The translations under genes and the position numbers were made by a program. This document shows positions 24,987 through 31,980 of a stretch of DNA of 64,000 nt, piece by piece. The notes beneath the pieces were generated by a model. The model saw only the letters and a program-made list of their open reading frames with translations, searched no databases and had not been told where the DNA came from. The DNA comes from Conexibacter sp. S30A1. GTDB taxonomy: Bacteria > Actinomycetota > Thermoleophilia > Solirubrobacterales > Solirubrobacteraceae. Numbering within the stretch: position 1 is the stretch's first letter; the number at the start of each line of letters is the position of its first letter. The stretch is taken from positions 434,001 through 498,000 of the forward strand of contig NZ_CP097127.1 of assembly GCF_023330665.1 (NCBI RefSeq). Direction: 5' to 3'.

Positions 24987-26113
24987 GCGGCACCGCCGAT
25001 CTCTACCTCGAGGCGCGCCTCCCACTGCTCAAACGTCTCGCCTGGGCGCTGGGCTGCATCTATATGGGTGGACACCTTGGCCTTGTTGGCCTCCTTGGCC
25101 GCCTTGCTACCTAGATGGCCAAGATGGCCTACATGTCCAAGATGGCCAGAGGTATATATCGAGGAATCAGGCAGTGACCACGTCCAACCGGCGATGTTCT
25201 CGCCCTCCCGGCACGGAGCCGAAACCACCTTGAGCGCCGCCTTTGCGCGCCTCAGCGTGCGCTCCGCGATGCCCTCGTCACGGGCTCGACGCTGAGCATC
25301 CTTGGCGGCCACCGGACCATCTGCCAGGAGCGCGGCAAGCCATTCGGCCGCCTCGTCGCGTGCGGTCCTCGTCTCCTGGTCTGCCACCACGTCGTCAGCG
25401 GAGATCTGGGCGTCAGCACCCTTGACAAGCGCCGGCGCGGCGATCCCGCCGGTCACGCTGCGTTCCACGATGGTGAAGGTGGCGCTGGTGCCGTTGTTCG
25501 GCGCCAGGTTCCCCTTCGCCCGGACAAGCACCTTCGACCGCCCGTGGTCACCGTCGGGGTCTGACGGGTCGGGCCCCCAGATCATCACCGATCTCGCGAG
25601 TTGAGGGATGCCTTGACTATCCGCGATCCGCGCGAGCGGATCACCGTCCGCACGCCGGTTGACATGCTGCACAAGTACTACCGCGATCCCGCGCGCCATC
25701 GCGAGCTGCCGGAGCGGCTCAAGTGCGAGACGCACATCTTGACTCTTCCAGGAGTTGACCGCAGCGGGCATGTAGGCGGCGACGGGGTCCACCGTGATGA
25801 CCGCTACGTCGCCCAGTTCGTCACACAACTTGGCCAGCTCCACGCTGTTCAAGGTGGTGGTGGTCGCGATCTCCACCCGCTCCAGAACCGCGCCAGCGGC
25901 CTCCAGCCGCGGGCGGATGGTATCTTCGGGGTCATCCTCCGCGCTGAGCATGATCGCACTGCGGCCTTGACTTGTCGCGTAGGCAGCCAGCCAGGCAGTC
26001 AGCAGGGACTTGGCCTGGCCCATCTGCCCCGCGACGACCGAGATCTTGCCAGCCGGCAGGTAGGGATGAAGGAACCACTCCACGCGGCGCGGCTCCACCT
26101 GTGACGCTCTCAT
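24983..26113 (-). CDS. RepA-like AAA (RecA-fold) replication ATPase
   Basis: 376 residues from ATG 26113 (ATGA overlap with the HTH gene). P-loop GQMGQAKS (29-36) after PAGKISVVA; Walker B-like VAVITVDPVAAYM; a RecA-type VVLVQHVNR strand; then SRSVMIWGPDP-like region. This matches AAA_25/RepA-type hexameric helicases used by plasmids, phages and satellites. The C-terminus has a winged-helix-like part (AAKDAQRRARDEGIAERTLRRAKAAL) and a short GHLGHVGHLGHLG repeat. It probably drives replication of the excised element. Confidence 0.8.
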   Translation of the reverse strand: MRASQVEPRRVEWFLHPYLPAGKISVVAGQMGQAKSLLTAWLAAYATSQGRSAIMLSAEDDPEDTIRPRLEAAGAVLERVEIATTTTLNSVELAKLCDELGDVAVITVDPVAAYMPAAVNSWKSQDVRLALEPLRQLAMARGIAVVLVQHVNRRADGDPLARIADSQGIPQLARSVMIWGPDPSDPDGDHGRSKVLVRAKGNLAPNNGTSATFTIVERSVTGGIAAPALVKGADAQISADDVVADQETRTARDEAAEWLAALLADGPVAAKDAQRRARDEGIAERTLRRAKAALKVVSAPCREGENIAGWTWSLPDSSIYTSGHLGHVGHLGHLGSKAAKEANKAKVSTHIDAAQRPGETFEQWEARLEVEIGGAA

Positions 26114-26304
26114 CGAAGCGCCTGCGCTTCCCGGTCCCGCTCCCAGGCCTCGACGGCCGCGACCCTGAAGCGCTGATATCTGCCGATCATCACGACCGGG
26201 ATGCGACCCTCGCGTGCCAGCCGATAGATCTGCGCCTTGCTCACCTGCCACCGCTCGGCCAGCTCCTCGGCCGTCAGCAGGCGCGGGTCGGTCGAGGCGC
26301 TCAT
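26110..26304 (-). CDS. AlpA/excisionase-type HTH protein
   Basis: 64 residues: LLTAEELAERWQVSKAQIYRLAREGRIPVVMIGRYQRFRVAAVEAWERDRE, the MerR-like helix_turn_helix_17 fold of excisionases and AlpA regulators. It likely helps the integrase excise the element and/or controls the early genes. It overlaps neighbours by 4 bp on both sides. Confidence 0.85.
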   Translation of the reverse strand: MSASTDPRLLTAEELAERWQVSKAQIYRLAREGRIPVVMIGRYQRFRVAAVEAWERDREAQALR

Positions 26305-27167
26305 CGCTGCGCCTCGTCGCCGGCGCCCTCGGGCCGTGGACGCATCCAGCGAACCTCATACGGTTGCGGCCCGAACGTCCGGGGCAGGAGCGGCTGCCGC
26401 CTGATGCCGTCGGGGCGCGAGGAGTCGCGGATGCGCAGCTTTGCGTGGTCAATGTGGACCGCGCCGCTCTCGTCAACGGTAACGTGTCCTTCGATGCTCT
26501 GGTTATCAACCAGAACGTGGCCGTAACCGGACCGGATTATGGCCCTGTGTGTTTCTTGTGGCACCTGGTTCTCCGGTGCTCGCGGGATCGCGGCGACCCC
26601 TGTTCGAGACGCGATTGGCGGTCGCGCCGGGGTGGGGTGGTCGTGCGCTACTCGCGCACGGGCGCGGCCATGAGGGCCGCCCAGCTCAGGAAGATCAACA
26701 TCGCGAGCGGGCCAGGCTTCCCCTGGCCCGTCGCTGTCTGAGTCGCCGCCGGCGGGGGCGCGTGATGCAGCACGCCTGGCGCGCCGTGCACGGCGTCCGC
26801 GCGGCCTGGCGCACGGCCGTCGTTGGCGCGACGGGCGCGCCGCCGCTGGCGGCCGCGGGCAGACAGCTTGACGCTCCTCGTCTCGCACTCGGCGGATCTG
26901 CCGCCACTCGTCTGCGAGCGCGTCGCGTAGGCCGCCGGCCGAGCGCTCGTGCGGCGCGGTGGACTCGCGGTAGGCGTGGGCGGCGTCGAACAGGAGCTCG
27001 CGGTCGTGGTCGGTCGGCTCGTAGTCGTCGTCGTCGGGCACGTAGTCGAACCCGTCCACCTGGGAATCTAGCTCCCGGCGGAACGCGTCGTCCTCCTCGT
27101 CCTCGATCTGGTCGAGGTAGCGGTCGTACTCGTCGCGCGGGTCCGAGACGAAGTACCGATCAGACAC
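26301..27167 (-). CDS. First gene of the element: acidic protein, probably a composite frame
   Basis: A 288-residue open frame. The first ~100 residues are strikingly acidic (DEYDRYLDQIEDEEDDAFRR, VPDDDDYEPTDHDREL) and end in EWRQIRRVRDEE. The middle (~105-200) is Arg/Pro/Ala-rich and unnatural. The last ~70 (HVLVDNQSIEGHVTVDES) again look coding. In another minus frame of the middle a hydrophobic helix AMLIFLSWAALMAAPVRE ends with a stop at 26648, preceded by a Pro/Ala-rich linker, so the region may really hold two or three genes or a frameshift. Not recognised. Leading position suggests an early function. Confidence 0.45.
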   Translation of the reverse strand: MSDRYFVSDPRDEYDRYLDQIEDEEDDAFRRELDSQVDGFDYVPDDDDYEPTDHDRELLFDAAHAYRESTAPHERSAGGLRDALADEWRQIRRVRDEERQAVCPRPPAAARPSRQRRPCARPRGRRARRARRAASRAPAGGDSDSDGPGEAWPARDVDLPELGGPHGRARARVAHDHPTPARPPIASRTGVAAIPRAPENQVPQETHRAIIRSGYGHVLVDNQSIEGHVTVDESGAVHIDHAKLRIRDSSRPDGIRRQPLLPRTFGPQPYEVRWMRPRPEGAGDEAQR

Positions 27168-27185
27168 AGTGAGGGGAGCGTGGAT

Positions 27186-27278
27186 TACTCATGCGCGGAA
27201 GGTTGTATCGCACCGGTCGGACGGAACCATTAGACGCAGAAACGCCGCCCCGGAGGACGGCGTCGCCGCGCATGAGTA
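27186..27278. promoter_or_regulatory. Large inverted repeat upstream of the element's first gene
   Basis: Perfect 13-bp arms (tactcatgcgcgg at 27186-27198, its complement at 27266-27278) enclose 67 bp that contain a second hairpin (CGCCG/CGGCG, 27243-27262). It lies just upstream of the minus-strand operon, so it is a candidate leader structure, operator or origin element. Confidence 0.55.
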
Positions 27279-27366
27279 TGAGCTTCCCAGGGTGCCGATT
27301 CGTCACCCACGCACATCGTACCCCACGCCTCGGCGGTGCCACCCGCGGGCAGGTTCGCGCGTTTCG

Positions 27367-27388
27367 TGGGGACACGCTGGGGACACGT
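27367..27388. repeat. Tandem 11-bp repeat, candidate integrase arm sites (right)
   Basis: tggggacacg+c and tggggacacg+t in tandem, 50 bp inside attR; shares the GGGACACG core and orientation with the pair at 8463-8486. Confidence 0.6.
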
Positions 27389-27408
27389 GGCCAGATCCCA
27401 AAACAGAG

Positions 27409-27430
27409 AAACCCCGCGTTAGCAGGGCTT
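27409..27430 (-). terminator. Terminator after tRNA-Cys, carried by the element
   Basis: On the minus strand AAGCCCTGC-TAAC-GCGGGGTTT forms a 9-bp stem with two G-U pairs followed by a U-rich stretch. It lies on the element side of attR, so the element supplies a replacement terminator. Its sequence resembles the tRNA-Gly terminator at 4449-4471. Confidence 0.7.
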
Positions 27431-27437
27431 TTCTGAG

Positions 27438-27481
27438 AGGCGACGACCGGACTCGAACCGGTGTAAACGGCTTTGCAGGCC
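27438..27481. repeat. attR within tRNA-Cys
   Basis: 44 bp identical to attL at 8339-8382; keeps the tRNA gene intact after integration. Confidence 0.93.
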
Positions 27482-27508
27482 GCTGGATAGCCGCTCTCCC
27501 ACGTCGCC
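27438..27508 (-). tRNA. tRNA-Cys (GCA), integration target
   Basis: 71-nt cloverleaf on the minus strand: acceptor GGCGACG/CGTCGCC, anticodon stem GCGGC/GCCGT-type with loop CTGCAAA (anticodon GCA), T-loop GTTCGAG, discriminator T. CCA not encoded. The 5' part is chromosomal and the 3' part is supplied by the element. Confidence 0.93.
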
Positions 27509-27529
27509 AGGAGCAGGCGCTAGGTTAGC

Positions 27530-28420
27530 TCAGAGCGTGAGCAACAGGCCGTTGCCGCTCGGGTCGCGGACCAGCGTCGCGTCCTCGGCGGCCGCCTCGG
27601 TGCTGACGCCGGCCGCTTCGATGCGGGTGAGCAGCGCATCCAGCGATCGCTGGTCTGGCAGCCGCAGCTCAAAGGCTCTCAGTCCAACCGACCCAGGTGT
27701 GGGGCTGTGGCCGCCGCGGCTGTGCCAGGTGTTGAGGCCAAGATGGTGGTGGTAGCCGCCTGCGGCCACGAACAGTGCACCGGGGTAAGCGCGGACCATC
27801 ACGTCAAAGCCGATCACGCCGCTGTAGAACGCCTCCGTCCGTGCCAGCTCGGAGACCTGCAGGTGGACGTGGCCGATCCGTGTGCCGGCTGGCATCGGTG
27901 CCTGGACGAGCGCGGCTGTGTCAGCCTGGGGCAGCTCTCCAACCAGGGCGTCAAGGTCGAGGGGAAGCGTCGCCATCTGGAGCGCGCCGTCACGGTCGTG
28001 TGGCCACTCGTCCCGGGGCCGGTCGCGGTAGATCTCGATGCCGTTGCCATCGGGGTCGCTCAGGTAGAGCGCCTCGCTGACGAGGTGATCGGCGGCGCCG
28101 TCGAGCCGCCAGCCGGCGCGTGCGAGGCGCACCAGCGCCGCGGCCAGGTCGAGCCGGCTGGGCACCAGGATCGCGAAGTGGTAGAGGCCGGTGTTGCTCG
28201 GGTTGCGGGGTGGCGCGGCCGGGTCGGCGGTGAGCGAGAGGAGGGGCGGCCAGCGGGCCGCCCCTCCCAACAGAACCGATCCGTCGGTCGGGCGCTCAGC
28301 GACCAGGCCGAGCGCCCGCTCGTAGAAGTCGAGCGAACGCCCGAGGTCTGTGATCGTCAGCTGCACCTGGCCGAGCGTGGTCTCGGCGGCGAGTCGCGGT
28401 TCTGTCAGGGTGTCCGTCAT
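27530..28420 (-). CDS. Two-domain VOC protein, CatE-like dioxygenase
   Basis: 296 residues with two vicinal-oxygen-chelate modules: QVQLTITDLGRSLDFYERALGL...YHFAILVPSR...DGNGIEIYRDRP (1-150) and GHVHLQVSELARTEAFYSGVIGFD...HHHLGLNTWHS...DPSGNGLLLTL (180-296). This matches CatE-type (catechol-2,3-dioxygenase-like) proteins found in quinone-stress operons. The final metal-ligand position (usually Glu before a strand) reads GNGLLLTL here, so one ligand may be absent. It is the last gene of the YceI-FMN reductase-VOC row, 11 bp after the reductase stop, opposite a MarR gene. Confidence 0.8.
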   Translation of the reverse strand: MTDTLTEPRLAAETTLGQVQLTITDLGRSLDFYERALGLVAERPTDGSVLLGGAARWPPLLSLTADPAAPPRNPSNTGLYHFAILVPSRLDLAAALVRLARAGWRLDGAADHLVSEALYLSDPDGNGIEIYRDRPRDEWPHDRDGALQMATLPLDLDALVGELPQADTAALVQAPMPAGTRIGHVHLQVSELARTEAFYSGVIGFDVMVRAYPGALFVAAGGYHHHLGLNTWHSRGGHSPTPGSVGLRAFELRLPDQRSLDALLTRIEAAGVSTEAAAEDATLVRDPSGNGLLLTL

Positions 28421-28431
28421 GGCTTGCCCGC

Positions 28432-28989
28432 TCAGCTTAAGGCGACGGTAGCGCGATGATGCTCGGCCAGCCCGCGCAGGACGTGCTCAAGCTGCTCGAG
28501 CGTGTCCTCGTCGGTCAGTGTGCCATTGGCATCGAACTTGTCCTGTGCGCGGGCGACCGACAGCTCGACATCGGCGACGCGGGCGCCCGCGATTCCGAGC
28601 GCCTTGCGCAGCGTGTCCTGCGCCCACATGGCGCCGTAGTCTGTCTGGCTCGCGCCGATCACCGCGACCGGCTTGCCGTACAACGCGGCGTCGGGGCCGT
28701 AGGGACGCGAGCCCCAGTCGACCAGGTGCTTCATCTGTCCTGGCAAGGTGGTGTTGAACTCAGGCGTGGAGAGCAGCAGTGCGTCGGCTGCCCTGATCTT
28801 CGTCATCAGCTCGGTCACGCTTGCCGGCGGGTCGTCTTCGCGGTCCTCGTTGTAGGGCGCGAGGTCCTCGAGGTTCTCGTAGATTTCAACCTCTACTTCA
28901 GCTGGAGCATGGGCTGCGGCCGTGCGCAGCAGGCTCGTGTTATACGAGCCTGCCCGCAGGCTGCCGGATATGGCGAGGATCGTGATCAT
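28432..28989 (-). CDS. NADPH-dependent FMN reductase / quinone reductase-like flavoprotein
   Basis: 185 residues from ATG 28989 (GAGG 7 nt upstream; upstream TTG/GTG codons are less likely). Flavodoxin-like: GSLRAGSYNTSLLR near the N-terminus binds FMN phosphate; LLLSTPEFNTTLPGQMKHLVDWGSR is the conserved FMN-reductase motif; YGKPVAVIGAS follows. Such enzymes reduce quinones, azo dyes or chromate with NAD(P)H. It sits in an operon with YceI and a CatE-like protein. Confidence 0.85.
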   Translation of the reverse strand: MITILAISGSLRAGSYNTSLLRTAAAHAPAEVEVEIYENLEDLAPYNEDREDDPPASVTELMTKIRAADALLLSTPEFNTTLPGQMKHLVDWGSRPYGPDAALYGKPVAVIGASQTDYGAMWAQDTLRKALGIAGARVADVELSVARAQDKFDANGTLTDEDTLEQLEHVLRGLAEHHRATVALS

Positions 28990-29008
28990 CACCAAACCTC
29001 TATCTCGA

Positions 29009-29554
29009 TCAGGCCTTGACGGCCGAGACGCTGACGATCAGCTTGACATCGTTGGCGACCAGCAGGTTGCCGTTGGGGAGGGTCTGGTTCCACTCGAGGC
29101 CGAACTCGCGACGGTCGACCTTGCCCGCCACCTCGAAGCCGATGCGTTCGTTGCCCCAGGGGTCCTGACCGTTCTCGGCAAGCTCGCCCACGAGCTCGAT
29201 CGGCTTCGTGACGCCCTTGATGGTGATGTCGCCGGTGAGCTTGATCTTGCCGTCGGCGGCCGGCTCGGCGCCGGTCGAGCTGAAGGTGATCTGCGGGAAC
29301 TGGGCTGCGTCGAAGAACTCGGGTGACTGCAGGTGGCCGTCACGGTTCTGGTCGCCGGTGTCCACGGAGGCAGCCTCAACGGTGCCCGACAGGGTCAGCC
29401 CGTTCGCGCCGGCTTCAACCTTGCCCTCGAACTTCTTGAAGTTGCCGCGTACGGTGGCGATGCCCATGTGCCGCACGGCGAAGCCGACGTTGGAGTGAGA
29501 CGGATCGACGTTGTAGGTCCCGGCCTGAATCGCCTCTGGGGTGATGGTTGACAT
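29009..29554 (-). CDS. YceI-family lipid/isoprenoid-binding protein
   Basis: 181 residues from ATG 29554 (GGGAG 7 nt upstream), cytoplasmic form with no signal peptide. YceI lipocalin-like features: GTYNVDPSHSNVGFAVRHMGIATVRGNFKKFEG, DTGDQNRDGHLQSPEFFDAAQFPQITFSS, GDITIKGVTKPIELV. YceI proteins bind polyisoprenoids or quinones, consistent with quinone-related neighbours. First gene of the operon; the reductase start lies 20 bp downstream. Confidence 0.88.
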   Translation of the reverse strand: MSTITPEAIQAGTYNVDPSHSNVGFAVRHMGIATVRGNFKKFEGKVEAGANGLTLSGTVEAASVDTGDQNRDGHLQSPEFFDAAQFPQITFSSTGAEPAADGKIKLTGDITIKGVTKPIELVGELAENGQDPWGNERIGFEVAGKVDRREFGLEWNQTLPNGNLLVANDVKLIVSVSAVKA

Positions 29555-29619
29555 ATGGTTCTCCCGAACTGGTTGTGTGATCGATGATTGATCCGACAAC
29601 AATTAGCTTAGCAGATCTA

Positions 29620-29631
29620 GTTGAGGTATCA
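29620..29631. promoter_or_regulatory. Possible MarR operator upstream of yceI
   Basis: TTGA-GGTA-TCAA inverted repeat, 65 bp upstream of the yceI start; half-sites match those of the perfect palindrome next to the MarR gene. Confidence 0.4.
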
Positions 29632-29740
29632 AGTACCGCCGTCGCGCCCGCCGTACCGACGACTTTGCGCATAGCCGGGCGCGCGAGTGCCACCACCACT
29701 CGCGCCGCATCCCAACTCTTCGAGGAGAGCCGAGGCTCTG

Positions 29741-30268
29741 TCAGTCGACGCTGCAGCGGCTGCTTGGCCTTGCAGCGGGGGCTTCGTCGCCGGCTGTGCA
29801 CTGGGCTACGCCTGTGGCCCCGGGCAGGCGACCGAGCAGCTCAGCGAGCTGCTCCAGCTCTGTGGCGGTGAAGTTCGAGAGAAACAGCCGTTCGATCCCC
29901 GCGACGTGAGTCCGTCCGGCCTCGCGCAGTTTGCTGTGGCCCGCATCGGTCAGCCGGGCATAGGACACGCGGGCATCACGCTCGCACGAAATGCGCTCGA
30001 TCATGCCCTGGTCGACCAGGCCGTCGACCAGGCGCGTGATCCCTGAGCGGGTCAGCATCGTGCGCTCTGACAGCGCCGACATCGGCAGTTGGCGCTCGTC
30101 GGCCTGGGCGAGGTAGAGCAGGACCTCGTAGTCGCGGACCGTCAAGCCGTGGTGCGCGATCAGATCGGCGTCGAGCTCGCGCACGATCCCGGCGTGGCTC
30201 TGCAAGTAGCCGCGCCAAGCTCCGAGTGCGGCTCCATCTAGACGCGAGCTGGGTGTCGACACTGCCAT
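29741..30268 (-). CDS. MarR-family transcriptional regulator
   Basis: 175 residues. Winged helix: LIAHHGLTVRDYEVLLYLAQADERQLPMSALSERTMLTRSGITRLVDGLVDQGMIERISCERDARVSYARLTDAG. One Cys (ERISCERD) lies in the wing region and could be redox-active as in MarR-type quinone/thiol sensors, and another near the C-terminus. It is upstream of the yceI-reductase-CatE row on the same strand and separated by 186 bp, so it probably controls that row and itself. Confidence 0.85.
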   Translation of the reverse strand: MAVSTPSSRLDGAALGAWRGYLQSHAGIVRELDADLIAHHGLTVRDYEVLLYLAQADERQLPMSALSERTMLTRSGITRLVDGLVDQGMIERISCERDARVSYARLTDAGHSKLREAGRTHVAGIERLFLSNFTATELEQLAELLGRLPGATGVAQCTAGDEAPAARPSSRCSVD

Positions 30269-30282
30269 GTCAAACTATTGTA

Positions 30283-30296
30283 GTTGATAGATCAAC
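30283..30296. promoter_or_regulatory. Perfect palindrome, likely MarR operator
   Basis: GTTGAT-AG-ATCAAC lies 14 bp upstream of the MarR start codon (30268), where autoregulators bind. Confidence 0.6.
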
Positions 30297-30369
30297 CGAC
30301 GCTGCGGACACACTTCTTGCCGCTCCCAGGGCTGGCGCTCCAGGGCCCGATGTGGTTAAGTCGGTTCGG

Positions 30370-31482
30370 ATGGACGAGGCCATGCCCGCGATGAGCTCTC
30401 CGCCGAGCGCGCCAAGCTTCCGAGAGCAGTTTCCGGTCCTGGAACGCCGCGTCTATCTAAATGCGGGCACGGAGGGTCCTGTGCCACAGGCGGTCGAGGA
30501 CGCTGTGCGCGCACGCCTGCGGCTGGACCTGACCGAGGGACGCGTCGGGCGCGCCTACTTCACTGAGCTGATGGACCTTGCCGAACGCGCGCGGGTCGGC
30601 TATGCGACTGCCATGGGTGCCGAACCCGGCGAGGTGGCGCTGACGAGCTCCACCACCTACGGCGTGAACACGGTGCTCGCGGGCCTGCGCCTGTCAGCGG
30701 GCGACGAGATTCTCACAAGCGACCAGGAACACCCGGGCGTGCTCGTGCCGCTGCGTCGTGCTCAGCTGGCGCAGCGCGTCAACGTGCGGGTCGTCCCGTT
30801 TGCGGATCTGCCGGGCGAGGTGCGGCCAAGGACACGGCTGGTGGCCTGCTCTCACGTCTCGTGGATCGGCGGCGAGGTGATGGATGTGGCTGCCCTGCGC
30901 GCCGCCGGCGCTCCAATCCTGCTTGACGCCGCGCAGGCGCTGGGGGCCATCACGGTCGACGTCCACGAGTTGGGGGTCGACTTCTACGCCGGCTCAGGCC
31001 AGAAGTGGATGTGCGGCCCCGAGGGCAGCGGCGCGCTGTACGTGCGCCCCGACCGGCTGGACGAGCTCGAGCCGCCGTTCCCAGGTTTCTCGAGCGTCGC
31101 CGACCATGCGAGTCCGCTGGAGTCCGAGCTGGCTCCTGGCACCGCGCGCCTGGACGACGGCTTCCCCAGTGCGCTGCGCAGCACCTGGGCGCTCGCCTCG
31201 ATGGAGGTGCTCGCCGGCGCCGGCTGGAGCTGGATCCACGAACGCGCCGCCGCGGGTGCCGCGCTGCTGGCCGAGCTGCTGCGCGCACGCGGCCACGCGG
31301 TCGCGCCACGTGGCCGTTCGACGCTTGTGTCGTGGGCGACCGAGGATGCTGATGCCGAGGTCAGTCGGTTGCTCGCCGAAGGCGTGATCGTGCGCAGCAT
31401 CCCCGCGGCGGGCTTGGTGCGCGCGTCGGTGGGCGCCTGGACCAGCGAGGAGGAGATCCATCGCCTGGCGCAGCTTGCCTGA
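30370..31482 (+). CDS. Aminotransferase class V / cysteine desulfurase-like PLP enzyme
   Basis: 370 residues from ATG 30370 (ATG 30382 or 30391 are alternatives). Fold-type I PLP enzyme: VYLNAGTEGPVP at the start, LTSSTTYGVNTVLAGL (phosphate cradle), DQEHPGVLVPLRR, LLDAAQALGAITVDVHELGVDFYAGSGQKWMCGPEGSGALYV with the Schiff-base Lys. The HP and WMCGPEG motifs match the isopenicillin-N-epimerase/cysteine-desulfurase-like branch. Active-site Cys typical of true desulfurases is not evident. Divergent from MarR but not obviously linked to it. Confidence 0.82.
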   Translation: MDEAMPAMSSPPSAPSFREQFPVLERRVYLNAGTEGPVPQAVEDAVRARLRLDLTEGRVGRAYFTELMDLAERARVGYATAMGAEPGEVALTSSTTYGVNTVLAGLRLSAGDEILTSDQEHPGVLVPLRRAQLAQRVNVRVVPFADLPGEVRPRTRLVACSHVSWIGGEVMDVAALRAAGAPILLDAAQALGAITVDVHELGVDFYAGSGQKWMCGPEGSGALYVRPDRLDELEPPFPGFSSVADHASPLESELAPGTARLDDGFPSALRSTWALASMEVLAGAGWSWIHERAAAGAALLAELLRARGHAVAPRGRSTLVSWATEDADAEVSRLLAEGVIVRSIPAAGLVRASVGAWTSEEEIHRLAQLA

Positions 31483-31663
31483 GCTCGCGTCGGGGCCGGG
31501 GCTCGGCCTCCCGCTCAGTTCGCTGCTCTGGCTCTCGCCTGACCTGGACTCCCTTCGGCGGTCCTTCATCTGCAGACGCACGCTGTCGGGCAACGGCATT
31601 CGAACCGGCGCCTAACGAGACCTACGCACAGCCGCACTAACGTCAGGCATGGGAGGAGTGAAC

Positions 31664-31765
31664 GTGCACGGCGGAATCAGGTTCGATCAAGCTTGGCGGG
31701 TCGCCTTCTGGGCGGTCGTCGTCCTCGCAGTGATCGTCGTTGGCGCTGAGGCGATCTTGGGCTGA
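31664..31765 (+). CDS. 33-residue single-span membrane peptide
   Basis: GTG 31664 follows GGGAGGAG by 5 nt. A short polar start is followed by a hydrophobic helix (AFWAVVVLAVIVVGAEAIL) and a stop. Strong ribosome-binding site plus clean membrane helix support translation. Function unknown. Confidence 0.5.
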   Translation: MHGGIRFDQAWRVAFWAVVVLAVIVVGAEAILG

Positions 31766-31980
31766 GCGGCTGCCGATCGCCAGAGGTGAGGGCCGTATGC
31801 ACCCGTGTCGGTCCGTCAACGGAGGGAAATGCCGACCTCAATGCCACATCCAATGTGCGGGAATGGCGCTGCGAGCCGGCCGGCGGACCGTGTCACACTG
31901 ATTGGTGGTATCCAGACCTCCGGCCAGAGCCCGGTTGCGGATTGCCGATCAACCCGACGCCTTTCAGGAGGTCACGTCCA

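Larger units (their letters stand above)
8339..27481. mobile_element. Integrated prophage or phage satellite in tRNA-Cys
   Basis: A 44-bp perfect direct repeat of the 3' part of tRNA-Cys bounds the element (8339-8382 and 27438-27481). Integrase lies at the left end and an AlpA-like HTH near the right end. Without the inserted transposon (11067-15627) it is about 14.6 kb. Its genes are all on the minus strand and most overlap by 1-17 bp. It encodes a RepA-like ATPase, HK97-type capsid protein, tape measure protein, sigma factor and several unknowns. Terminase, portal, prohead protease and tail-fibre genes are not seen, so it may be a satellite or a reduced prophage. Confidence 0.88.

Noticed and set aside
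25076..25152. Short GHLGHVGHLGHLG-type repeat near the end of the RepA-like gene, considered as a CRISPR-like or iteron array
   Set aside because: The units are short, degenerate and in frame; they encode a low-complexity protein tail and lack regular spacers. Iteron function cannot be excluded but nothing supports it.
30883..31600. Large Arg-rich frames on both strands over the aminotransferase gene
   Set aside because: Shadows of the PLP enzyme; the Schiff-base motif and phosphate cradle identify the real frame.
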